A stretch of 64,000 nucleotides of DNA from an uncultured Pelagibacteraceae bacterium. GTDB taxonomy: Bacteria; Pseudomonadota; Alphaproteobacteria; Pelagibacterales; Pelagibacteraceae. Both the position numbers and the translations under genes were made by a program. The notes below the pieces were generated by a model that saw nothing but the letters and a program-made list of their open reading frames with translations, was not told the origin of the DNA and searched no databases. The stretch is taken from positions 1-64,000 of the forward strand of contig CACNZU010000004.1 in NCBI GenBank assembly GCA_902624885.1, read 5' to 3'. This document shows positions 44,202 to 51,343 of this stretch, one piece after another. Every line of letters starts with the position of its first letter. The stretch's first letter is position 1.

Positions 44202-45475
44202 TTATTTTTTTCTAATTTCCAAATATGTGGTGACCTAAACTTATCTGTTAATAAATTAAAATATTTCAAATCTAAGATTGGTTTTTCAAAATTTTTGGAT
44301 GCTTGAGGAAATTTCTCTTTATCTAAACTTAAGTATTTTAAAATTTCCTTTAAAAACCTATTAGGAAATTCTCCGTCATATTTTTTAACCAATGCTATCC
44401 CTTCCTCTCTGTCGATCTCATTATTTCTAATCTCTTGTGCGCTATCGTATGTTGCTCTACCGATACCAAATTTAATATAGGTTGTATAATAATGAAAATC
44501 ATCTAATTTATCATCTATAGAATTATATTTAGAATATGTCCCTGCGGTACGTTCTGGAGATGCCTGAAATCCACCTTTATCAACCGCAAAATAATAACAT
44601 TCTTGCGGATGCCACTTTAAATAATATCCAAGATAATGAACATTTAATTGGCTTTTTTTTAGTTCTTCCTTATGTAACGGCATAAAAGGAAGTAAATCTT
44701 GCTCACTGATCTCAAATTTTGAAATCAATTCTTTTACCGGAGTACCTGCAATAATAATATCCGAATTTTTGTTAGTAGAAAAATACTTAGACTCTCTACT
44801 TGGATTTTCATAATCATCAGGGCTTCCAAACTCCGCGTTCATATCTCCGTAAAAAACTAAGGGAATTTTAAATAGTTGAACTGCTGCTCTTGGAGGAAAA
44901 TGTTGTTGACCTAACATAAAAGGCTGAAATGGATGAAATAATTTTTCTAGGGCCAGTCTAGTTAGAATCCTATGAGTTTTTCCATTTGGTGTTAATAAGT
45001 AATTTGCAAATCCTGCTTCAATCCAAGAATTAAAATTTTTCCAACCCCAATCTGTATATAAATGTGGGGACCATGTAACAGTTAACGGATTCATATTAAA
45101 TTCATATTTTAATTTGTACGCAGCATAAAAACTATCTTTTCCACCAGATCCTGGAACTAAACAATCATAGCTTCCATTTCTACTCCTGAATTTGTCACAA
45201 AGTTTTTTTAATTTATGTCTCCTCAAATCCCAATCTATTTTTTCTTTTTTCTCTAAAACTCTACAGGCAGAACAAATACCCTCATTATCAAAAAATATAG
45301 TATTTTTTTTGGTATCTTTCTTGTGTTTATATTCTTTTTCAGATGTAGGCTTTTGATTACTATAAGTACACCTCGAACAAAATTCAATTTTCGTATTCAA
45401 TCCATAAAGAGTTTTTGGATTTTTTAAATTTTTAACAAAAAGAGATTTATTAATTTTTTTGGGGTATTTTATCAT
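44171..45475 (-). CDS. N-acetyl sugar amidotransferase (WbpG/PseA type)
   Basis: 434 residues. FCSRCTYSNQKP and ICSACRV form a CxxC...CxxC zinc site; LVPGSGGKDSFYAAYKLK is the PP-loop ATP site. GAGPHLY-like elements, YGDMNAEFGSPD and YYLKWHPQECYYFAVDKGGFQASPERT in short pieces follow WbpG-type proteins, which turn an N-acetyl group into an acetamidino group using ammonia from HisH/HisF partners. Those partners are at 38527 and 39162. It overlaps the CMP-sugar synthetase gene by 4 bases. Confidence 0.9.
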   Translation of the reverse strand: MIKYPKKINKSLFVKNLKNPKTLYGLNTKIEFCSRCTYSNQKPTSEKEYKHKKDTKKNTIFFDNEGICSACRVLEKKEKIDWDLRRHKLKKLCDKFRSRNGSYDCLVPGSGGKDSFYAAYKLKYEFNMNPLTVTWSPHLYTDWGWKNFNSWIEAGFANYLLTPNGKTHRILTRLALEKLFHPFQPFMLGQQHFPPRAAVQLFKIPLVFYGDMNAEFGSPDDYENPSRESKYFSTNKNSDIIIAGTPVKELISKFEISEQDLLPFMPLHKEELKKSQLNVHYLGYYLKWHPQECYYFAVDKGGFQASPERTAGTYSKYNSIDDKLDDFHYYTTYIKFGIGRATYDSAQEIRNNEIDREEGIALVKKYDGEFPNRFLKEILKYLSLDKEKFPQASKNFEKPILDLKYFNLLTDKFRSPHIWKLEKNKWKLRKKIWN

Positions 45476-46176
45476 TTTTTATTTCTCAAAAGTGCAGATG
45501 CTACAGATAAATCTTCTAAATTATCAATGTCAACTGGCCAATTTCTTTTTAACTTAAATAATTTTGTAAAATTTTCTTTAAGAAACGTTTTTTTATTTTT
45601 CAAAAAATTTCTTCTAACAAGATAAAAATTTCCATCTACGAAATAAAAATCTTTACTAAATTCTTGCCTTCTAATCACTTTTTTTTTTGGTTTTTTTATA
45701 AACCTCCACTTATTATTTTTTTGTTCTTCTATTATCTCGAATGGATGCTCTTTTACAGGTGAGACACTTGCAAGAGATTCTATTCTATTTTTTTTAAAGT
45801 AATTAATTGCTTTAGTTATCTCGTCTACTTTTCTTATTGGACTTGTTGGTTGTAAAAGAAGTATAGCATCAACTTTATTACTGATTCTATTTTCATACCA
45901 TTCTAAACCATGTAAAACTGTATCTACAATATTACTCTTAGAGGTAGAAAGCTTTTTTGGTCGATTATAGTTAACTTTAAAACCTTTTGCTTTACAATAT
46001 CTTTTTATTTTTTCATCATTAGTAGAAATAAAAATGGATATTCTAGTTTTTTTTTTTAATTTTGTTAATACATCCAGTGTATACTTTATCAATGGATGCC
46101 CATTTAATTTTGTAAAGTTTTTGCCTGGAATACCTTTTGAACCTTTTCTAGCAGGGATAAATCCTAGGATATTCAT
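45472..46176 (-). CDS. CMP-nonulosonate cytidylyltransferase (NeuA/LegF type)
   Basis: 234 residues. GFIPARKGSKGIPGKNF binds CTP; ISTNDEKI, LLLQPTSPIR and the closing WPVDIDNLEDLSVA are the family motifs. It activates a sialic or legionaminic-type acid as its CMP ester. It lies in a NeuB-NeuC-CBS-NeuA run and overlaps the CBS gene by 4 bases. The pseudaminate-specific PseF is a separate gene at 54696, so two CMP-activating enzymes for different sugars are present. Confidence 0.9.
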   Translation of the reverse strand: MNILGFIPARKGSKGIPGKNFTKLNGHPLIKYTLDVLTKLKKKTRISIFISTNDEKIKRYCKAKGFKVNYNRPKKLSTSKSNIVDTVLHGLEWYENRISNKVDAILLLQPTSPIRKVDEITKAINYFKKNRIESLASVSPVKEHPFEIIEEQKNNKWRFIKKPKKKVIRRQEFSKDFYFVDGNFYLVRRNFLKNKKTFLKENFTKLFKLKRNWPVDIDNLEDLSVASALLRNKK

Positions 46177-46517
46177 TTCAAATTTAAAAGAAAATTTTCT
46201 AGTGTAATTAAATCTTTCAGAATCATATTGGAATTTACTACAGGTATAAGTGAAACTAGGTGGTTCTGGAAAATTTTTTTTACTTCATCTTTGTCTTTTG
46301 TTTTAAGAAATTTAAATGATTTATTCATTAATTTTCTTGCAGTTATATTTACATCTTTTTTATAAAGAAGAGCTTTCAAAATATCTCCTTCACTGATTGA
46401 TCCTAAAACTTTTTTTTTATCTACTACAATTACAGTTCGATGCCCGTTAAGGACTATCTTTTCAACTATGGATTTGAGTCTTTCCTCTTTATGTACTAAA
46501 AAATAACTTTTTATCAT
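46173..46517 (-). CDS. Stand-alone CBS-domain pair protein
   Basis: 114 residues containing two CBS repeats (about 1-55 and 60-112): TVIVVDKKKVLGSISEGDILKAL and a second LIPVVNSNMILKDLITLENFL. CBS pairs bind adenosyl or cytidyl nucleotides and regulate partners. In legionaminate clusters a CBS pair is fused to a nucleotidyltransferase (PtmE type); here it is a separate gene overlapping the cytidylyltransferase by 4 bases, so it probably regulates that enzyme. Confidence 0.85.
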   Translation of the reverse strand: MIKSYFLVHKEERLKSIVEKIVLNGHRTVIVVDKKKVLGSISEGDILKALLYKKDVNITARKLMNKSFKFLKTKDKDEVKKIFQNHLVSLIPVVNSNMILKDLITLENFLLNLK

Positions 46518-46518
46518 G

Positions 46519-47655
46519 TTAATAAGTAAGTTTTTTAAACATTAGTTTATCATCGATTTTTGTATTTAAAATAATTTTTAGGATTTTTTCTGCAGAGTTA
46601 CCGTCCCCATATGGATTTTTAATATTTTTTATTCTTTTTTTAAACGATTTTGACTGACTTAATCTGAAGGCTTTTTTTAATTTTTGTAAAGTAATTTTTT
46701 TAACATCAATAATATTTTTAGCTCTTAGTCTTCCGAATTGTCTATTTCCAATATTTATACAAGGAGTTTTAAAGGTAGGGCTCTCTAATATTCCTGAACT
46801 AGAATTTCCAATAATGCAATTGGTATTTTTTAGTAGAGTGAGATATTCCTCTCTAGGCAAATTATCAAATAAATAATCCTCTGATTGCCTTTTTTGAAAA
46901 AATTCATTTTTTATAATTGAAGATCCTGCATCATTGTTAGGTGATATCCAAATTTTCTTCATTTTAATTTGTTTTAAAAATCCAAAAATTGAGTCTAAAT
47001 CCTCTTTAATAGACTCTATTCTAGCTTGAGGAGGATGATAAATAACCAAAACATAACTTGAATTAAAATTTATGTTGTACTTTTTACGTAATTTCGACAA
47101 TTTATTAAATTTATTATTTTTTAAGTCGTCTAATTGAGGCGCTCCGACTAACTTAATTCTAAATTTTTCCTCTCCTAGTTTTTTTAGACGAAGTGCAGCA
47201 TCTCTGTTTGAAGCAAAATGCAAGTTTGAAAATTTTCCTATAGCATGTCTAGCTTGGCCATCTATTATTCCAGATAATTCTCCAGCTTGTATATGAGCAA
47301 TAGGAACATCTGTGTATGCCCCAACTATTGAAGCGACGAGCGTCTCACCTCTATCACCTGCGAGAATTATCCAATCCGGATTAATTCTATTAACAGTGTC
47401 TACAAATGACGACATAAGAATACCCATAGATTTTGTAACTGTATGATTATTATATCCATCTAAAGCCATATAAATTTTGTCATCAACTTTAAAACCGTCT
47501 TTTTCAATTTCTTTTAGGGAAAATCCAAAATTATCTAGCAAATGCATATTAGTAGCGCAAAGATTAAATTTAATTCTCATTTTTTTACATTTCTCTAAGA
47601 TTGGTCTTAAATACCCCCACTCACCTCTAGAACCTGTAAAAAATAATAATTTCAT
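46519..47655 (-). CDS. neuC: UDP-N-acetylglucosamine 2-epimerase, hydrolysing (NeuC/LegG type)
   Basis: 378 residues. FFTGSRGEWGYLRPIL, AGDRGETLVASIVGAY, HIQAGELSGIIDGQARHAIGK, HPPQAR and GNSSSGILESP are the hydrolysing epimerase motifs. It converts UDP-GlcNAc to ManNAc, or the 2,4-diacetamido analogue to its manno form in the legionaminate route. No LegB-type retaining dehydratase is in the window, so either a sialic-type product or an external LegB is required. It follows neuB by 1 base. Confidence 0.92.
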   Translation of the reverse strand: MKLLFFTGSRGEWGYLRPILEKCKKMRIKFNLCATNMHLLDNFGFSLKEIEKDGFKVDDKIYMALDGYNNHTVTKSMGILMSSFVDTVNRINPDWIILAGDRGETLVASIVGAYTDVPIAHIQAGELSGIIDGQARHAIGKFSNLHFASNRDAALRLKKLGEEKFRIKLVGAPQLDDLKNNKFNKLSKLRKKYNINFNSSYVLVIYHPPQARIESIKEDLDSIFGFLKQIKMKKIWISPNNDAGSSIIKNEFFQKRQSEDYLFDNLPREEYLTLLKNTNCIIGNSSSGILESPTFKTPCINIGNRQFGRLRAKNIIDVKKITLQKLKKAFRLSQSKSFKKRIKNIKNPYGDGNSAEKILKIILNTKIDDKLMFKKLTY

Positions 47656-47656
47656 A

Positions 47657-48670
47657 TTAAAAACTTATTTGTGATCTTTTTATTAAAGTGTTTTTCTTGA
47701 TAAATTTTTTGGCTCTTTTACCTATAACTTTACTCATAAATCTTGAAGGAATTCCTGTCCCAGGTCTTTTTGACCATATATCATCTGCACTAATTTTTTG
47801 GTTTTTATGTATATCTCTCAAACTCACAATACTTCTAGTAGCCCACCTCCTAATCTGTTTTTCTTTTTTATAAATTCTTTTTTTAGTGCCTAAAGATTTT
47901 TCTAACTTCCTTATGCCTTTAACCATTTCTGCAAATTTTTTAAATGAAATAGATACATGCCTATCTGGACCATAATTCTTATTATCAAGATTAACGTGTT
48001 TCTCTATGATTCTTGCACCTAAAGCAACTGCTGCAAGAGAAGATAAAATATCATTTGTATGATCTGAATGGCCAATTTTTATATTTGGGTATTTTCCTCG
48101 TAAAATTGGAATGAATCCTAAGTTTAAATCTTCTAATATTGGAGGATATTCACTAGTACAATTCATCAACGCAATTTTTCTATTTTTTTGTTTACTAATA
48201 ACATTTTGGACCATTTGAATTTCTTTCACAGTCGACATGCCTGTTGAAAAAATTACAGGTTTTTTAAATTTTAAAATTTTTTTTATAAAAGGCGTATCAG
48301 TAAATTCACCTGAACCAATTTTAAACCATTTTACTCCAATGCTATTCAATTCTTCTGCAGCCTTATAACTAAATGGAGTGCAAAGATATTCTATACCTAT
48401 CTTTTGGCAGAAAATTTTTAGTTTTTTGTGATCACTTAATTTAAGAGAATATTTCTTCAAAAAATCGTATAACGACATTTTAAAATTGCTCGACTTAGGA
48501 ACACTTTTAAGCATTTCTTCATCTGGTAGGTGATGTTGAAACTTAATAACATCTGCTCCAGCTTTTTTTGCAAGTCTTACCATTTTTTTCGCGTAATTAA
48601 GATTTCCAAAATGATTATCGCATGCTTCTGCAATTATTATTACTCTTTCGTTAAAGAAAATTTTAGACAT
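47657..48670 (-). CDS. neuB: NeuB-family nonulosonate synthase (sialic/legionaminic type)
   Basis: 337 residues. IIAEACDNHFGNLNYAKKM, DVIKFQHHLPDEEML, FKIGSGEFTDTPFI, STGMSTVKEIQ, GHSDHTNDI and IIEKHVNL trace the PEP-condensing TIM barrel; the C-terminal RPGTGIPSRFMSKVIGKRAK is the antifreeze-like SAF domain. It joins a mannosamine to phosphoenolpyruvate to make a nine-carbon acid. A second NeuB-family gene at 61097 resembles PseI, so two nonulosonates are probably made. Confidence 0.93.
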   Translation of the reverse strand: MSKIFFNERVIIIAEACDNHFGNLNYAKKMVRLAKKAGADVIKFQHHLPDEEMLKSVPKSSNFKMSLYDFLKKYSLKLSDHKKLKIFCQKIGIEYLCTPFSYKAAEELNSIGVKWFKIGSGEFTDTPFIKKILKFKKPVIFSTGMSTVKEIQMVQNVISKQKNRKIALMNCTSEYPPILEDLNLGFIPILRGKYPNIKIGHSDHTNDILSSLAAVALGARIIEKHVNLDNKNYGPDRHVSISFKKFAEMVKGIRKLEKSLGTKKRIYKKEKQIRRWATRSIVSLRDIHKNQKISADDIWSKRPGTGIPSRFMSKVIGKRAKKFIKKNTLIKRSQISF

Positions 48671-48677
48671 GTTATAT

Positions 48678-50405
48678 TTATATTAATGACTTTAGTTCTC
48701 GATAATTTGTCTCTTTAAATAAATTATTTTGTAAAAGAAATATATTGTCAGAATATTTGCAATGATCAATTTCATGCGTAACGTTAATTATAGTCATTTT
48801 TTTTGATATTTCTTTAAAATATTTGTTGATTATTTCAGAAGATCTTAAATCAATTGAACTCAGAGCTTCATCTAAAATTAATATATTTGGTTTTTTTGCT
48901 AATGCTCTGGCTAGTGCAATTTTTTGTCTTTGACCTCCAGACAGGTTAAGTCCTCTTTCTCCTACATTGGTCTCTAATCCGAGAGCAGAACTTTTGATAA
49001 AACTGTCAAGATCTAGCTTATTTAAAATCTCTAATATTTCACTATCTGATAATTGTGGATTTGCCCATTTAATATTATTCTTGATACTAGTGTTAAAAAG
49101 AAGAGGATCTTGCGGAACTAAACCAACTTTATCTCTTAACGTTTTTATATTAATTTCCTCTAGAGAATCTTTGTCATAATAAATTTTGCCAGAGACCGGT
49201 GATTGAAGTCCAAGTATTAAATCGATAATTGTTGATTTACCAGTGCCAGTCTTTCCAACAAAAGATGTGATCTTATTTTTTTTTATTTTGATATTACAGT
49301 CCTCTATTAGAACATTCCCATTAGGGTATTTAAAACTTACACTTTCCAATCTTATTTCGTCGTGAAAAGAATTAAATTTCTTACCTTTTTCAGACTCTTT
49401 ATTAATATTACTTTTAGTTATAACATCGTCGATTTGTTTAAAGCTTGGATAAAAATTACTTGTTAACACAATATTGTTTAAAATTGTAGAAACTAAAGGT
49501 ATAGCCCCATACATTCCCCAAAAGATTCCCACGAATTCAGGTATTTTAGAAATTGAGAAGCTTCCACCAAAAAAAATTAATATAACTACAATCGCTGCAG
49601 GTTTAAAGGTAAAAGGGATAACATATGAAAGCATTACTGCTTTTAATTCTAAATTTTCAAGAGCTTTAATTAATTTTAAATTATTTTTTTTTGTGGGGTC
49701 TGATAAATTGAATCCTAAAATTAATTTTATTGCATTGTACGTCTCACTTAATTTATCAATTGTATTATTCGCTTGCTCTGTTCTTTTTTGCCCAACCTTT
49801 TTAGCATAATTGCTCAAATACAAAAAAGGAATACCAATTAAAATAAAAGTAATTATAACTTGTAAAGTAAATTTAGTATTTATTAAAAAAGGTATATATA
49901 AATAAATGAATAGCTTAAAAATATTAGAAAAAATTTGAGCTGTGGCTCTTGTAGCACTACCCACATATTGAATTTCTTTAGTGAATATATTTAAAATTAG
50001 ACCCTGTTTAAGAGAATCTAAATGGCTCCACTTGGAATATAAAATTGATTTCAAAAGATCATCTGATAACGATACTTTTAGATCCATTACAATCCTATAA
50101 ATTTGAAATAATATTAACGCAGAAAATAAAGAGGTAAAAACAACAGTACTCACAAGAAGAATTGAAAAATTTAAATAATTCAAATCTAAGTCTAAAGAAT
50201 AAAAGATTGATACGATAAATTCTGTAAATTTGTTAACATTTTTTAATTCAGGATCTACTATAAAGTCAGCAAAAGGAACAATAGCTGCAAAAGAAGTCAT
50301 AACAAAAATTGACTCTACAATTACTAGAAAAATTAAAAAAATAAATTTTTTAGGATTTCTCTCAATATTCTTTTTAAGAAAAAAAATTAATGAATTTAGA
50401 AACAT
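48678..50405 (-). CDS. ABC exporter, fused membrane and ATPase domains (MsbA type)
   Basis: 575 residues. About six transmembrane helices lie in the first ~300 residues; the C-terminal ATPase has Walker A GKTGTGKST, LVPQDPLLFNTS (Q-loop), signature LSGGQRQ and Walker B ILILDEALSS. It resembles lipid A or lipid-linked oligosaccharide exporters (PglK/MsbA). It is the first structural gene after the regulatory pair and the only obvious export protein in the cluster; no Wzx flippase or Wzy polymerase is seen in the window. Confidence 0.93.
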   Translation of the reverse strand: MFLNSLIFFLKKNIERNPKKFIFLIFLVIVESIFVMTSFAAIVPFADFIVDPELKNVNKFTEFIVSIFYSLDLDLNYLNFSILLVSTVVFTSLFSALILFQIYRIVMDLKVSLSDDLLKSILYSKWSHLDSLKQGLILNIFTKEIQYVGSATRATAQIFSNIFKLFIYLYIPFLINTKFTLQVIITFILIGIPFLYLSNYAKKVGQKRTEQANNTIDKLSETYNAIKLILGFNLSDPTKKNNLKLIKALENLELKAVMLSYVIPFTFKPAAIVVILIFFGGSFSISKIPEFVGIFWGMYGAIPLVSTILNNIVLTSNFYPSFKQIDDVITKSNINKESEKGKKFNSFHDEIRLESVSFKYPNGNVLIEDCNIKIKKNKITSFVGKTGTGKSTIIDLILGLQSPVSGKIYYDKDSLEEINIKTLRDKVGLVPQDPLLFNTSIKNNIKWANPQLSDSEILEILNKLDLDSFIKSSALGLETNVGERGLNLSGGQRQKIALARALAKKPNILILDEALSSIDLRSSEIINKYFKEISKKMTIINVTHEIDHCKYSDNIFLLQNNLFKETNYRELKSLI

Positions 50406-50423
50406 TTTACGTTATTCCATAGC

Positions 50424-50451
50424 TCCGCACTTTGCCTTTTGGTGATACGGA
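50424..50451 (-). promoter_or_regulatory. Leader hairpin between the antiterminator gene and the exporter gene
   Basis: The 67-base gap is noticeably richer in G and C than its surroundings. On the minus strand TCCG-TAT-CAC pairs with GTG-CGGA around an 11-base loop: a 7-bp stem with a 3-base bulge (50451-50424). Immediately after comes GCTATGG; the stretch GCGGAGCTATG loosely resembles the RfaH ops element GCGGTAGCGTG with a one-base deletion. The hairpin is directly readable; a role in recruiting the NusG-like protein is inference. Confidence 0.35.
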
Positions 50452-50472
50452 AAGACATACATATTTATTTTA

Positions 50473-50973
50473 TTATAAAGGTCTAAATAAACAAACGCTA
50501 TTTTTTGGTATAACTGTAATTACTCTGTCTACTAGAACTTTTAGTTTATTCTTCTGCACTTCAAGAATTTCGAAAATCATATTAGTAAAAGGTCCATCAA
50601 TAAAAATACCTTTTCTCTCTTTAATTAAATTAAAGAAACTTTGATTTAAAAAACCATCTTTATCAGAATTTTTTTTGCACAAATCTATAAAATCAAGAAT
50701 ATTTTTTTGAGAACTTTCAGAATAATCAACCCAAGATTTTAACCCACGAAGATTTTTTATAGTGGAAAAAATTTTAGAAGATTTAAATTTGTCATGAAAA
50801 ATAATAAGATAATCACCAAGTATAAAACTTGTCTCTTGAATAATTCTTTTTCGAATTATTCTTTTTATTTTTAATTTAGGTATAAACATTTTTGGTTCAG
50901 ATCCTAGGTGATCCCGTAAATCATTCTTAAGTAAATTGAGTTTATTTTTTTTGAATCTTAATACTGCCCACAT
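50473..50973 (-). CDS. NusG paralogue of the RfaH/UpxY type (operon antiterminator)
   Basis: 166 residues. The N-terminal NGN domain (about 1-85) runs MWAVLRFKKNK, FIPKLKIKRI, ILGDYLIIFHDK and IKNLRGLKSWV in NusG order. A C-terminal KOW-like domain (about 120-162) has RKGIFIDGPFTNMIFEILEV and KLKVLVDRVITVIP in short pieces. Specialised NusG proteins help RNA polymerase read through long polysaccharide operons. It is 3 bases after the MarR-type gene and ahead of about 25 kb of same-strand surface genes, the usual position for such a factor. Confidence 0.82.
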   Translation of the reverse strand: MWAVLRFKKNKLNLLKNDLRDHLGSEPKMFIPKLKIKRIIRKRIIQETSFILGDYLIIFHDKFKSSKIFSTIKNLRGLKSWVDYSESSQKNILDFIDLCKKNSDKDGFLNQSFFNLIKERKGIFIDGPFTNMIFEILEVQKNKLKVLVDRVITVIPKNSVCLFRPL

Positions 50974-50976
50974 ATG

Positions 50977-51276
50977 TTAGCCTTCGACTTCCCTCTTTAA
51001 TTCGTCATATTCTCTCATTTTTCTTTTCATAAAATTAATTGTTAATTGGGTCTTTTTAGAAATTCCTTTTGGAGTAAGAACGTAAAAATAATTAATTTTA
51101 TTTGGATTTTTTTTAAAGTTATCAATCTTCACTAAGCCTTTATCTTTTAAGGCTTTTAAGCAATAATTTAGCTTTCCTAAGCTAAAACCCAAATTTTTAG
51201 CCATCTGTCTCTGTGAGAGCTTAGGCTTATTTTTTATTGCTCTCATTAAATTTAATAAATCTTGACTGTCTTTCAT
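50977..51276 (-). CDS. EPS-associated MarR-type transcriptional regulator
   Basis: 99 residues, a small winged helix: LLNLMRAIKNKPKLSQRQMAKNLGFSLGKLNYCLKALKDKGLVKI in short pieces, then YFYVLTPKG. This matches the short MarR-like regulators found at the head of exopolysaccharide operons (TIGR04176-like). The start codon is 2 bases from a perfect TGTTCA-N5-TGAACA palindrome, and a second copy lies inside the promoter spacer, so autoregulation is likely. It is the first gene of the long leftward unit. Confidence 0.85.
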   Translation of the reverse strand: MKDSQDLLNLMRAIKNKPKLSQRQMAKNLGFSLGKLNYCLKALKDKGLVKIDNFKKNPNKINYFYVLTPKGISKKTQLTINFMKRKMREYDELKREVEG

Positions 51277-51279
51277 AAT

Positions 51280-51296
51280 TGTTCAATAATTGAACA
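51280..51296. promoter_or_regulatory. Operator 1 (TGTTCA-N5-TGAACA)
   Basis: TGTTCA (51280-51285), ATAAT, TGAACA (51291-51296). With flanks it extends to a 21-base near-perfect palindrome (51278-51298). It lies between the -10 box and the ATG of the MarR-type gene, where a bound dimer would block transcription start. Confidence 0.75.
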
Positions 51297-51297
51297 A

Positions 51298-51326
51298 TAT
51301 TTAATGTTCATTTATTGAACAGTCAA
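51298..51326 (-). promoter_or_regulatory. Promoter of the leftward surface operon
   Basis: On the minus strand TTGACT (51326-51321) and TAAATA (51303-51298) are separated by exactly 17 bases. The predicted start point is near 51291, leaving a leader of about 15 bases. Operator 2 fills the spacer and operator 1 covers the start point. Confidence 0.65.
51305..51321. promoter_or_regulatory. Operator 2 (TGTTCA-N5-TGAACA)
   Basis: TGTTCA (51305-51310), TTTAT, TGAACA (51316-51321). Same half-sites and same 5-base spacing as operator 1, centre-to-centre distance 25 bases. It sits between the -35 and -10 boxes of the leftward promoter and about 23 bases before the start codon of the divergent pseC gene. 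Confidence 0.75.
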
Positions 51327-51343
51327 GTAAAATTGAAAAATTT

